From Gammaproteobacteria bacterium (GTDB taxonomy: Bacteria > Pseudomonadota > Gammaproteobacteria > Coxiellales > Coxiellaceae), in the NCBI GenBank assembly GCA_022600315.1, contig JAHZKQ010000021.1, forward strand, positions 1 through 5,965: 5,965 nucleotides of DNA, in the 5' to 3' direction. Every line of letters begins with the position of its first letter. Within the stretch, counting starts at the first letter, position 1. Both the position numbers and the translations under genes were made by a program. Positions 1 through 5,878 of the stretch are shown piece after piece. The notes beneath the pieces are model-generated. The model did not search any database. It had not been told where the DNA came from and saw only the letters and a list, made by a program, of their open reading frames with translations.

Positions 1-1008
1 ATGCACAATCACCACTGCCGTTGCACCAACCAGTAATGGGTATTTAGGGTTTGGATCAGTGACATCAATAAAAACTGGAAATCGACTAAATAAACGCAAC
101 CAATTAATGCTTTCTTTTACCTTGGGCAATTGGGTTTGCATACCAATCACTCGACCACGACTAATTCCCGGACCAATCGCTGTTACCCTCCCTTTGAAAT
201 TATGGGTAGGATAAATCGACACCCGCACCGTTGCCTTTTGTCCTGGCTTAATTCGACCAAGCTCCCATTCCAAATAATTCGCCTGTATCCACCAATGATC
301 TGCTTCTACCAAAGAAAAGACCGGATCACCAATATTAATATATTGCCCTTTGCGAATATAAAAATTCGATACAATGCCATCAACCTTAGCTCTCACAGTG
401 GTATACGATAAATTTTTCTCGGCTAACTTTAGCGCCGCAATCGCGGCTTTTTTCTTACCATTATCAATTAAAGAACCTAATTCATAACGCAGTTTTGCCA
501 ACTGGTGCTCGGCCTGTGCTACTTGCGCATATAAAGAATTATAATCGGCTTGCGCCCGGTTAAAGCGCTCAATCGACACCGCGCCTTCACGACTAAGTTT
601 AGCAAAACGTTTAAGCTCTAAATAAGCGAAATACAACTCGGCCTTTCGCTGCGCAATTAAATATTTAGCCACCTTAATTTCTTCGGTCAAAGAATCTAAT
701 TCTTGATTAATAGCCTGCAAATCTCCCGCAGCCTTATGGACCTGCAATTGATAGGTGGTTGGGTCAATTTCAAATAACGGCTCACCTTTTTTAACCACTT
801 GGTTATTTAAGACAAAAATCTTGACCACCGGACCATTGACACGGGCTGCCACTTGCAACCAATCACCCTGCACAAAGGCATCAGTGGTATAAGGATTTGC
901 AATGAATAATGCATAAATTAGCCAAACGAACAATGCCAAGATAATCACCAGCACCAGCCAACGACTACGCTTAGCACTAATATTTAATAACCTGAAAAAC
1001 CCTTTCAT
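1..1008 (-). CDS. HlyD/AaeA/EmrA-type membrane fusion (periplasmic adaptor) protein, C-terminus cut by window edge
   Basis: The minus-strand frame is open from ATG at 1008 to base 1, giving 336 codons with no stop, so the C-terminus lies outside the window. Residues 16-37 form one hydrophobic N-terminal membrane anchor after a basic start (KRSRW). Residues 41-85 hold the classic start of the family: TTDAFVQG, then VAARVNGPV and NNQVVKKGEPLFEID, the first half of the lipoyl domain. Residues 86-200 are a long Ala/Glu/Lys/Leu-rich helical hairpin. Residues 201-235 (VRAKVDGIVSNFYIRKGQYI) complete the lipoyl domain, and about 236-336 are the beta-barrel part, including NWLRLFSRFPVFIDV, a stretch typical of AaeA-like adaptors. 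Such proteins link an inner-membrane exporter (MFS or AaeB/FUSC type) to the outer membrane. The partner is not visible, so substrate is unknown. AGGA at 1014-1017 lies 5 bases before the ATG and supports this start. The gene is divergent from yebC. Confidence 0.9.
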   Translation of the reverse strand, partial: MKGFFRLLNISAKRSRWLVLVIILALFVWLIYALFIANPYTTDAFVQGDWLQVAARVNGPVVKIFVLNNQVVKKGEPLFEIDPTTYQLQVHKAAGDLQAINQELDSLTEEIKVAKYLIAQRKAELYFAYLELKRFAKLSREGAVSIERFNRAQADYNSLYAQVAQAEHQLAKLRYELGSLIDNGKKKAAIAALKLAEKNLSYTTVRAKVDGIVSNFYIRKGQYINIGDPVFSLVEADHWWIQANYLEWELGRIKPGQKATVRVSIYPTHNFKGRVTAIGPGISRGRVIGMQTQLPKVKESINWLRLFSRFPVFIDVTDPNPKYPLLVGATAVVIVH

Positions 1009-1039
1009 TCGCTTCCTAAAGACTAATCGTTTAAGTTTA

Positions 1040-1048
1040 TGGTATCAT
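1040..1048 (+). promoter_or_regulatory. Candidate extended -10 promoter of yebC (and perhaps the downstream block)
   Basis: The plus strand carries TGGTATCAT at 1040-1048, an extended -10 element (TGn followed by TATCAT). No convincing -35 box lies 16-18 bases upstream, which is tolerated by extended -10 promoters. Transcription would begin near 1055, giving a leader of about 37 bases before the yebC ATG. It is the best sigma70-like candidate in the 83-base gap between the divergent genes. Confidence 0.4.
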
Positions 1049-1073
1049 AGCCAGCGTTTTTTATGATAATTAA
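1044..1073 (-). promoter_or_regulatory. Candidate promoter of the HlyD-family gene
   Basis: On the minus strand a good -10 box, TATGAT (1044-1049), is preceded at 18 bases by a weak -35 match, TTAATT (1068-1073). Transcription would start near 1037 and leave a leader of about 29 bases containing the AGGA ribosome site. The -10 box overlaps the plus-strand -10 box of yebC. This is a motif match by eye only; the -35 is poor. Confidence 0.4.
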
Positions 1074-1091
1074 CAACCAATAGATATAATT

Positions 1092-1841
1092 ATGGCCGGA
1101 CACAGTAAGTGGCATAACATTCAACATCGCAAAGGGCGCCAAGATGCCAGGCGTGGTAAAATTTTCACCAAACTGATTCGCGAAATAACCGTTGCGGCGC
1201 AGCTTGGCGATGCTGATCCAGCGAACAATCCGCGGTTACGCGCCGCTATCGACAAAGCGCTTGGCAGTAATATGACCAAAGATACCATTATGCGCGCAGT
1301 AAAACGTGGCTCTGGCGGTGATGGCGCTAACAATCTGGAGAGTATTCGTTACGAAGGTTATGGCCCCAGCGGTGTCGCCGTGATGGTAGATTGCCTAACC
1401 GATAACAAAAATCGCAGCGTTGCTGAAGTGCGCCATGCCTTTACTAAATGTGGCGGCAATCTTGGCACCGACGGTTCAGTCGCTTATCTTTTCACTCTTA
1501 ACGGCATACTGAGTTTTGAGGCTGGCGTTGACGAAGATAAGCTGATGGAAACTGCGCTGGAAGCTGGTGCAGATGACATTACCAATAACAGCGATAATAG
1601 CATCGATATCTTAACGTCTGCTGAGGCTTTTGAAACGGTGAAATCAACTTTAGAAAATGCTGGGCTAAACCCGCAAACGGCGGAAGTTACCATGCTAGCT
1701 AGCACCGAAGCACTTATCGATAACCCTGATCAAGCCGCAAAATTATTGCGTTTAAATGAAATGCTAGAAGATTTAGATGATGTGCAGAACGTTTACACCA
1801 ATGCCAATATTCCGGATGATGTACTGGCAAAACTTGATTAA
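1092..1841 (+). CDS. yebC: YebC/PmpR/TACO1-family regulatory protein
   Basis: The 249-residue product matches the usual length of the family (about 240-250). It opens with the signature [27 protein letters not shown] in its first 27 residues (domain 1, helical), followed by [12 protein letters not shown] and [13 protein letters not shown]. The central region contains [19 protein letters not shown] and [19 protein letters not shown], then GSVAYLF. The acidic C-terminal domain ends in the conserved [19 protein letters not shown]. The family was first annotated as transcription regulators; later work on bacterial YebC and mitochondrial TACO1 supports a role on the ribosome at hard-to-translate sequences. 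The canonical N-terminus fixes the start at 1092, although no Shine-Dalgarno sequence precedes it: the leader is A/T-rich, with TATAAT directly before the ATG. It sits just upstream of ruvC, as in many gammaproteobacteria, 53 bases away. Confidence 0.96.
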   Translation: MAGHSKWHNIQHRKGRQDARRGKIFTKLIREITVAAQLGDADPANNPRLRAAIDKALGSNMTKDTIMRAVKRGSGGDGANNLESIRYEGYGPSGVAVMVDCLTDNKNRSVAEVRHAFTKCGGNLGTDGSVAYLFTLNGILSFEAGVDEDKLMETALEAGADDITNNSDNSIDILTSAEAFETVKSTLENAGLNPQTAEVTMLASTEALIDNPDQAAKLLRLNEMLEDLDDVQNVYTNANIPDDVLAKLD

Positions 1842-1882
1842 TCTTAAGCTCAAAAAAATGCTAAAATAAAAGTCTATACTCA

Positions 1883-1888
1883 AAGGGA
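1883..1888 (+). promoter_or_regulatory. Ribosome binding site that decides the ruvC TTG start
   Basis: AAGGGA lies 6 bases before TTG at 1895. No ATG or GTG occurs in frame between the upstream in-frame stop at 1862-1864 and the conserved IGIDPG motif, so this site plus TTG is the only conventional way to begin RuvC. Confidence 0.6.
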
Positions 1889-1894
1889 ACGGTT

Positions 1895-2422
1895 TTGAAG
1901 GACGCTAAAACAACATCCGGCACAATTATCATTGGTATTGACCCCGGCTCACACTGCACCGGTTATGGAATTATTCGTCACCAATCGGGGCAATCACACT
2001 TTGTCGATTGTGGACAAATCTCCCCACCTAAACATCACACTGCAAAACGCTTGCATTATATTTACCAAAACATCGCTAGCATTGTTAAACAACACCAACC
2101 CACCAGCGCAGCCATCGAGCAAATCTTTACACACATTAATCCACAATCAGCGTTAAAATTGGGTCAAGCACGCGGCGCAGCATTAATTGCCTTGGCAGAA
2201 CATCAATTAAATCCAGCCGAATATAGCGCCAGACAAGTCAAACAAGCTAGCGTCGGTTATGGCGCAGCCAGCAAGAACCAAGTACAACAAATGATAAAAA
2301 CCCTGTTAAAATTAGCCAAACTACCGGCCACGGATGCAGCAGATGCACTAGCGATTGCCTTATGTCATGCGCAATACCACAGCTTTAATGCGAAAGTGGC
2401 TGCTGCCACACAAGGAGACTAG
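1895..2422 (+). CDS. ruvC: Holliday junction resolvase (crossover junction endodeoxyribonuclease) RuvC
   Basis: RuvC is the homodimeric, Mg2+-dependent nuclease that cuts Holliday junctions after RuvAB branch migration. The 175-residue product is close to E. coli RuvC (173). The four catalytic acidic residues of the RNase H-like fold are present: Asp16 in IGIDPGS, Glu75 in AAIEQIF, and Asp147 and Asp150 in TDAADALAIA. Also clear are NPQSALKLGQARGAAL (82-97) and YSARQVKQ (110-117). The start is TTG at 1895 with AAGGGA upstream; this gives an N-terminal extension of about eight residues before the point where E. coli RuvC begins its first strand. A GC-poor 53-base gap separates it from yebC, and ruvA starts two bases after its stop. 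The AAGGAG at 2412-2417, inside the end of ruvC, serves ruvA. Confidence 0.96.
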   Translation: MKDAKTTSGTIIIGIDPGSHCTGYGIIRHQSGQSHFVDCGQISPPKHHTAKRLHYIYQNIASIVKQHQPTSAAIEQIFTHINPQSALKLGQARGAALIALAEHQLNPAEYSARQVKQASVGYGAASKNQVQQMIKTLLKLAKLPATDAADALAIALCHAQYHSFNAKVAAATQGD

Positions 2423-2424
2423 TC

Positions 2425-3027
2425 ATGATAGGTTACCTATCTGGAAAAATCATCAGTAAACATCCGCCAACCTTATTAATCGATGTCAACGGCATCGGCT
2501 ATGAAGTGCAATGCCCGATGAGCACTTTTTATCAGCTTGATGACGAACAACTGCAAGTGACTTTACTCACTCATTTTATTGTGCGTGAAGATGCGCAATT
2601 ACTTTATGGTTTTATGCAAGCCCATGAGCGCGCATTATTTCGCGCCTTAATTAAAGTCAACGGCGTGGGTCCAAAGCTAGCATTAACGATTTTATCCGGC
2701 ATTGAACCGGAACAATTTGTCGCTTGCGTGCGCGCTAACGATAGTTCAAGCTTGGTCCGTATTCCAGGTATTGGCAAAAAAACCGCTGAACGCTTAATCG
2801 TTGAAATGCGCGATGCTTTAAAAGATTGGCAAACTACCAATTCAAATAACGCTGACCCTATCAGCCAAATATCTGCCTTTGATGATGCCATTAGTGCGCT
2901 TACCGCATTAGGCTATAAAAATAATGAAGCCCAACGTGCCGTTAACCAGGTGGCTGGACAAAGCGATAACTGCGAAACTTTAATTCGCCTGGCTTTACAG
3001 CAAATGCTAAAAGGAGCCAGCACATGA
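2425..3027 (+). CDS. ruvA: Holliday junction branch migration complex subunit RuvA
   Basis: RuvA binds the four-way junction as a tetramer and loads the RuvB motor. The product has 200 residues against 203 in E. coli. Domain I, an OB fold, spans about 1-63 ([20 protein letters not shown]) and contains the acidic pin Glu55-Asp56 in [11 protein letters not shown], which keeps the strands apart at the crossover. Domain II has two helix-hairpin-helix DNA-binding motifs, around NGVGPK (79-84) and [11 protein letters not shown] (114-124). After a polar linker (about 133-150), domain III (about 151-200) is the RuvB-contacting three-helix unit, with [19 protein letters not shown]. The start is well supported by AAGGAG at 2412-2417, 7 bases upstream. 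Its TGA overlaps the ruvB ATG in an ATGA junction, so the two are probably translationally coupled. Confidence 0.97.
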   Translation: MIGYLSGKIISKHPPTLLIDVNGIGYEVQCPMSTFYQLDDEQLQVTLLTHFIVREDAQLLYGFMQAHERALFRALIKVNGVGPKLALTILSGIEPEQFVACVRANDSSSLVRIPGIGKKTAERLIVEMRDALKDWQTTNSNNADPISQISAFDDAISALTALGYKNNEAQRAVNQVAGQSDNCETLIRLALQQMLKGAST

Positions 3028-4076
3028 ATGAGTTGGAAGATGATCGCCTAATCAGCGGCGAATTAGATAGCACTGAGACTGCCATTGAACTATCGATTCG
3101 TCCGCACACCTTACAAGATTATTTAGGTCAGCCTAGCGTACACGAACAAATGCAAATTTTTATTACTGCAGCAAAAAAACGTAACGAACCACTGGACCAT
3201 ACTTTGATTTTTGGTCCACCAGGTTTAGGCAAAACCACCCTGGCACATATTATCGCCAATGAAATGCATGCTGGTTTTAAACAAACCTCTGGTCCCGTAT
3301 TAGAAAAAGCCGGCGACTTAGCGGCATTACTTACTAACCTTGAAGCCAATGATGTATTATTTATTGATGAAATCCACCGTTTAAGTCCCGTGATCGAAGA
3401 AATTTTATATCCGGCAATGGAAGATTTCCAACTGGACATTATCATTGGTGAAGGCCCCGCCGCGCGCTCAATTAAAATTGATTTACCGCCATTTACTTTA
3501 GTTGCTGCAACCACACGTGCCGGACTATTAACTTCACCACTGCGCGATCGATTTGGCATTACTCAACGGCTAGAGTTTTACGCCGTTAACGACCTACAAA
3601 ACATCGTCTTGCGCTCGGCCAATATACTAAATATTGCCATTAATCCTGCTGGTGCCAGTGAAATTGCCAGACGTGCGCGCGGTACGCCACGCATTGCCAA
3701 TCGCTTATTGCGCCGAGTACGTGATTATGCCCAAGTGAAAGCCGATGGAAAAATTAACGAAGCAGTTGCCAAGGCCGCGCTGGATTTATTAAAAGTCGAT
3801 AGTCGTGGTTTGGATGCCATGGATCGCAAATTTTTAAAGATTTTAATTGAAAATTTTAATGGTGGCCCTGCCGGTATCGATAGTATCGCTGCCGCGATTA
3901 GCGAAGAGCGTGGCACCTTGGAAGACGTGATTGAACCCTATTTATTGCAAGAAGGTTTTATCCAACGCACCCCGCGCGGCCGAATTGCCAGCCACTTGGC
4001 CTATCAACATTTTGGTTTGCCAGTCAAACAAACCGCAACAACTAACTTAGACTTATTAACTACGGCAGAAAATTAA
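3024..4076 (+). CDS. ruvB: Holliday junction branch migration ATPase RuvB
   Basis: RuvB is the AAA+ hexameric motor that pumps DNA through the RuvA-bound junction. The 350-residue product is slightly longer than E. coli RuvB (336); the excess is mainly a short N-terminal difference and a polar C-terminal tail after the conserved HFG. Visible motifs in order: [12 protein letters not shown] (26-37), Walker [10 protein letters not shown] (64-72), [14 protein letters not shown] (88-101), Walker [10 protein letters not shown] (112-120), [20 protein letters not shown] (129-148), sensor 1 ATTRAG (162-167), SPLRDRFG (171-178) with the likely arginine finger at Arg174, and sensor 2 [12 protein letters not shown] (220-231). 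A winged-helix DNA-binding domain follows to the end, containing QRTPRGR. AAGGAG at 3011-3016 lies 7 bases before the ATG. The TAA is followed at once, in the same frame, by the ybgC ATG. Confidence 0.98.
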   Translation: MNELEDDRLISGELDSTETAIELSIRPHTLQDYLGQPSVHEQMQIFITAAKKRNEPLDHTLIFGPPGLGKTTLAHIIANEMHAGFKQTSGPVLEKAGDLAALLTNLEANDVLFIDEIHRLSPVIEEILYPAMEDFQLDIIIGEGPAARSIKIDLPPFTLVAATTRAGLLTSPLRDRFGITQRLEFYAVNDLQNIVLRSANILNIAINPAGASEIARRARGTPRIANRLLRRVRDYAQVKADGKINEAVAKAALDLLKVDSRGLDAMDRKFLKILIENFNGGPAGIDSIAAAISEERGTLEDVIEPYLLQEGFIQRTPRGRIASHLAYQHFGLPVKQTATTNLDLLTTAEN

Positions 4077-4487
4077 ATGAGCGCTGAATTTAAATTCCCA
4101 ATTCGAGTGTATATTGAAGATACCGACTGTTATGGCATGGTCTATCATTCCAAGTATTTAAACTATTTGGAACGCACTCGCACCGAGTGGCTCACGAGCC
4201 TAGGCTTTGATTTAGTTACTTGCGCCAATATGGGGCTGTACTTTGCGATTCAAAAAATTAATATTGAGTTTTTTAAACCACTATTTTTAAATGAATATAT
4301 TGACGTAACCGCTTCACTGAACCATAAAACTCGCATTATTCTTGACTTCAAGCAGACCATTTTACGTAATACAAAAACCGAGCCTGAATTAGTTTGTCAA
4401 GCAGACCTGAAACTGGTTTGCATCAATCAACAACTTAAACCCATTCCCATCCCCAGTGCTTTAGAGGAGAAACTCAATGAATCCTAG
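4077..4487 (+). CDS. ybgC: YbgC-type hotdog-fold acyl-CoA thioesterase (Tol-Pal associated)
   Basis: The 136-residue product fits the single hotdog domain of YbgC (134 in E. coli). The N-terminal signature VYIEDTDCYGMVYHSKYLNYLERTRTEWL (residues 11-39) corresponds to the EDTDxxGxVYHxxY family motif; Asp17 is the expected catalytic aspartate and His24 follows in the motif. Known members hydrolyse acyl-CoA thioesters in the cytoplasm and have been linked to phospholipid metabolism; the physiological substrate is unsettled. The gene lies directly before tolQ, its standard location. The ATG touches the ruvB stop and has no clear Shine-Dalgarno sequence (upstream CGGCAGAAAATTAA), suggesting translation by ribosomes finishing ruvB. 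The last 11 bases overlap tolQ. Confidence 0.95.
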   Translation: MSAEFKFPIRVYIEDTDCYGMVYHSKYLNYLERTRTEWLTSLGFDLVTCANMGLYFAIQKINIEFFKPLFLNEYIDVTASLNHKTRIILDFKQTILRNTKTEPELVCQADLKLVCINQQLKPIPIPSALEEKLNES

Positions 4488-5163
4488 TTTATTTAGCTTT
4501 ATTGCCGATGCCAGCATCGTTGTGAAATTCGTGATGCTGATTTTATTATTAGCCTCAGTTGCTTCGTGGACCATTATCGTGCAACGTTTTATGTTATTTC
4601 GCCGCGCCAAACAAATGGCCAATCAATTTGAAAATCAATTTTGGTCTGGCACTGATCTAAACACGCTATCCCAACAGCTGCAAAATAATCCAGAGGCATC
4701 CAGTGGTTTAGCACGAATTTTTTTGACCGGCTTTAATGAATACCAACGTTTAAAACAACAACCAAACATTGCACCACTTGCAGTGATGCAAGGCACTGAG
4801 CGCGCAATGCGGATCGCTAAATCGCGGGAAATTGAAAGCTTAGAAAATCATTTGGCTTTTTTAGCCACCGTTGGTTCAACCAGCCCATACATTGGGTTAT
4901 TTGGTACCGTGTGGGGTATTATGACTTCATTTAGCGCCTTAAGTCATGTACAACAAGCCACTTTAGCAGCAGTCGCACCGGGAATTTCGGAAGCCTTAAT
5001 TGCCACCGCCATTGGTTTATTTGCGGCTATTCCAGCGGTAATTGCTTATAACCGTTACGTTAATCAACTGGCACGCATCGAACAACAATTTGATAATTTT
5101 CAGGAGGAATTTAGCAATATCTTACATCGACAAACGCACAGCCTAAGCGGAGCTGTAGCATGA
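4477..5163 (+). CDS. tolQ: Tol-Pal system inner-membrane motor protein TolQ
   Basis: TolQ forms the five-subunit proton-channel stator around a TolR dimer and powers outer-membrane constriction and Pal relocation. The 228-residue product matches E. coli TolQ (230). Three membrane segments are visible: about 16-36, 127-153 and 163-190, with the large cytoplasmic loop between the first two. The hallmark GSTSPYIGLFGTVWGIM spans 133-149. Thr144 in helix 2 and Thr177 in helix 3 (ALIATAIGLFAAIPAV) match the pore-lining threonines of E. coli TolQ. ExbB is the main alternative, but the ybgC neighbour and this motif favour TolQ. The strong ribosome site GAGGAGA at 4464-4470 lies inside ybgC, 6 bases before the ATG, and the start overlaps ybgC by 11 bases. 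The end overlaps tolR by 4 bases (ATGA). Confidence 0.96.
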   Translation: MNPSLFSFIADASIVVKFVMLILLLASVASWTIIVQRFMLFRRAKQMANQFENQFWSGTDLNTLSQQLQNNPEASSGLARIFLTGFNEYQRLKQQPNIAPLAVMQGTERAMRIAKSREIESLENHLAFLATVGSTSPYIGLFGTVWGIMTSFSALSHVQQATLAAVAPGISEALIATAIGLFAAIPAVIAYNRYVNQLARIEQQFDNFQEEFSNILHRQTHSLSGAVA

Positions 5164-5600
5164 GATCGCGTTTTAATAAAAGCAAAACACCATTGGCAGA
5201 AATTAATGTGGTGCCCTATATTGATGTCATGTTAGTGCTGCTGGTGATTTTTATGATTACCGCGCCACTATTAAGCCAAGGCATTCATGTCAGTTTACCG
5301 CAGGCACGCGCCAAGGCATTAGCGAATAGCCGCAAATTGCCGGTGATTGTGAGTGTCGATCGACTGGGACATTATTATTTAAACGTTAATAAAAAACCCA
5401 GCCTTGCCATTAATGGTCAACAACTATTAACCCAAATGGCCGCCAGAGTAAAGCTTGCAACAAGCCAACATCGTCCACTCACTGTTTATGTGAAAGGTGA
5501 TCGCAATGTTGATTACGGCAAGGTGGTCCATGCCATGGTATTAATCCAAGCGGCGGGGGTCAAACAAGTTGGCTTAATTACCCAACCCAAACAACTCTAA
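5160..5600 (+). CDS. tolR: Tol-Pal system protein TolR (ExbD/TolR family)
   Basis: TolR is the single-span partner of TolQ whose membrane aspartate carries the protons that drive the motor. The 146-residue product (E. coli 142) has a short basic cytoplasmic N-terminus (1-16), a membrane helix about 19-39 with the essential aspartate at Asp22 in VVPYIDVMLVLLVIF, and a periplasmic domain ending in VVHAMVLIQAAGVKQVGLITQP, the typical TolR C-terminus, so the gene is complete. GGAG at 5149-5152 lies 7 bases before the ATG, which overlaps the tolQ stop. The usual next gene, tolA, does not follow within the visible 365 bases. The TAA shares bases with the stop codon of the opposing minus-strand gene. 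Confidence 0.95.
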   Translation: MRSRFNKSKTPLAEINVVPYIDVMLVLLVIFMITAPLLSQGIHVSLPQARAKALANSRKLPVIVSVDRLGHYYLNVNKKPSLAINGQQLLTQMAARVKLATSQHRPLTVYVKGDRNVDYGKVVHAMVLIQAAGVKQVGLITQPKQL

Positions 5601-5875
5601 AGAATCACACACCGTCTACCATTACTAGGTTCACCCCCATCATGATCAGATACAGCTGCTGCTGCATGGGTATCACCAGCCCTCCAAAAAGAACAAGCAC
5701 ACAAACGACTCCACCAAGAAGAACTCGCTGCTCTGCTAGTTGATCCTTCTATCAATGGCGTCTCTTCATTCGTTGGCAATAATTCACTGACTTTGTCGGT
5801 AAGCGAAGAAAGTTCGCCCATTTGCTCTGGTCCCAAGCTTTGCAACTCCTTGTGAAGTGCTCCACATTCTCCCAT
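5597..5875 (-). CDS. Unrecognised small or N-terminally incomplete protein ending in a CaaX-like box (CVIL)
   Basis: I do not recognise this protein. From ATG at 5875 it has 92 residues; TTG at 5878 would add one. AGAAGG at 5884-5889 lies 8 bases before the ATG and is a fair ribosome site. Residues 1-33 are a helix-prone, Leu-spaced stretch (HKELQSLGPEQMGELSSL). Residues 34-53 are polar and Ser/Thr-rich. Residues 54-64 (WWSRLCACSFW) form a Trp/Cys patch, and the tail from about 70 is Ala then Asp/Gly-rich. It ends RRCVIL, which fits the eukaryotic Cys-aliphatic-aliphatic-X prenylation signal, with Leu favouring geranylgeranyl transfer. No signal peptide or long membrane helix is visible. Codons such as AGA, AGG, CGG, GGA and ATA are commoner than in the neighbours, which prefer CGC/CGT and ATT; this suggests acquisition. 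The frame stays open 21 codons upstream of TTG, so the true protein may be longer. A secreted effector is a hypothesis only. Confidence 0.5.
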   Translation of the reverse strand: MGECGALHKELQSLGPEQMGELSSLTDKVSELLPTNEETPLIEGSTSRAASSSWWSRLCACSFWRAGDTHAAAAVSDHDGGEPSNGRRCVIL

Positions 5876-5878
5876 CAA

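Noticed and set aside
130..411. Plus-strand frame of 93 codons
   Set aside because: It lies antisense to the well-supported HlyD-family gene; its product is rich in Arg, Asn and Ile with no recognisable motif.
1875..1880. TATACT as a separate ruvC promoter -10 box
   Set aside because: No -35-like sequence lies 16-18 bases upstream (A-run only), and transcription from it would begin near 1887, inside the ribosome site needed for the TTG start.
1121..3916. Several minus-strand frames of 63-143 codons across yebC, ruvA and ruvB
   Set aside because: Each is antisense to a conserved gene with intact motifs, and none has a recognisable domain or ribosome site of note.
4477..5600. ExbB/ExbD (TonB system) instead of TolQ/TolR
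   Set aside because: The ybgC neighbour, lengths of 228 and 146 residues, the GSTSPYIGLFGTVWGIM motif and the VGLITQP C-terminus all fit TolQ/TolR better.
5649..5674. GATAC...GTATC inverted repeat around a CTG-repeat stretch, considered as a tolR terminator hairpin
   Set aside because: The stem is only five base pairs with a 16-base loop and no following T-run; the CTG repeats are explained as Ala codons of the minus-strand frame.
5646..5855. Plus-strand open stretch after tolR, in the tolR frame, reading SDTAAAAWVSPALQKEQAHK and on to CNSL, considered as a tolA remnant
   Set aside because: It has no ATG, GTG or early TTG, follows two in-frame stops (5598 and 5643), lacks the TolA membrane anchor, and is in the antisense phase whose third positions coincide with those of the minus-strand frame, a common source of plausible-looking shadow frames. 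It does weaken certainty about which strand is coding.
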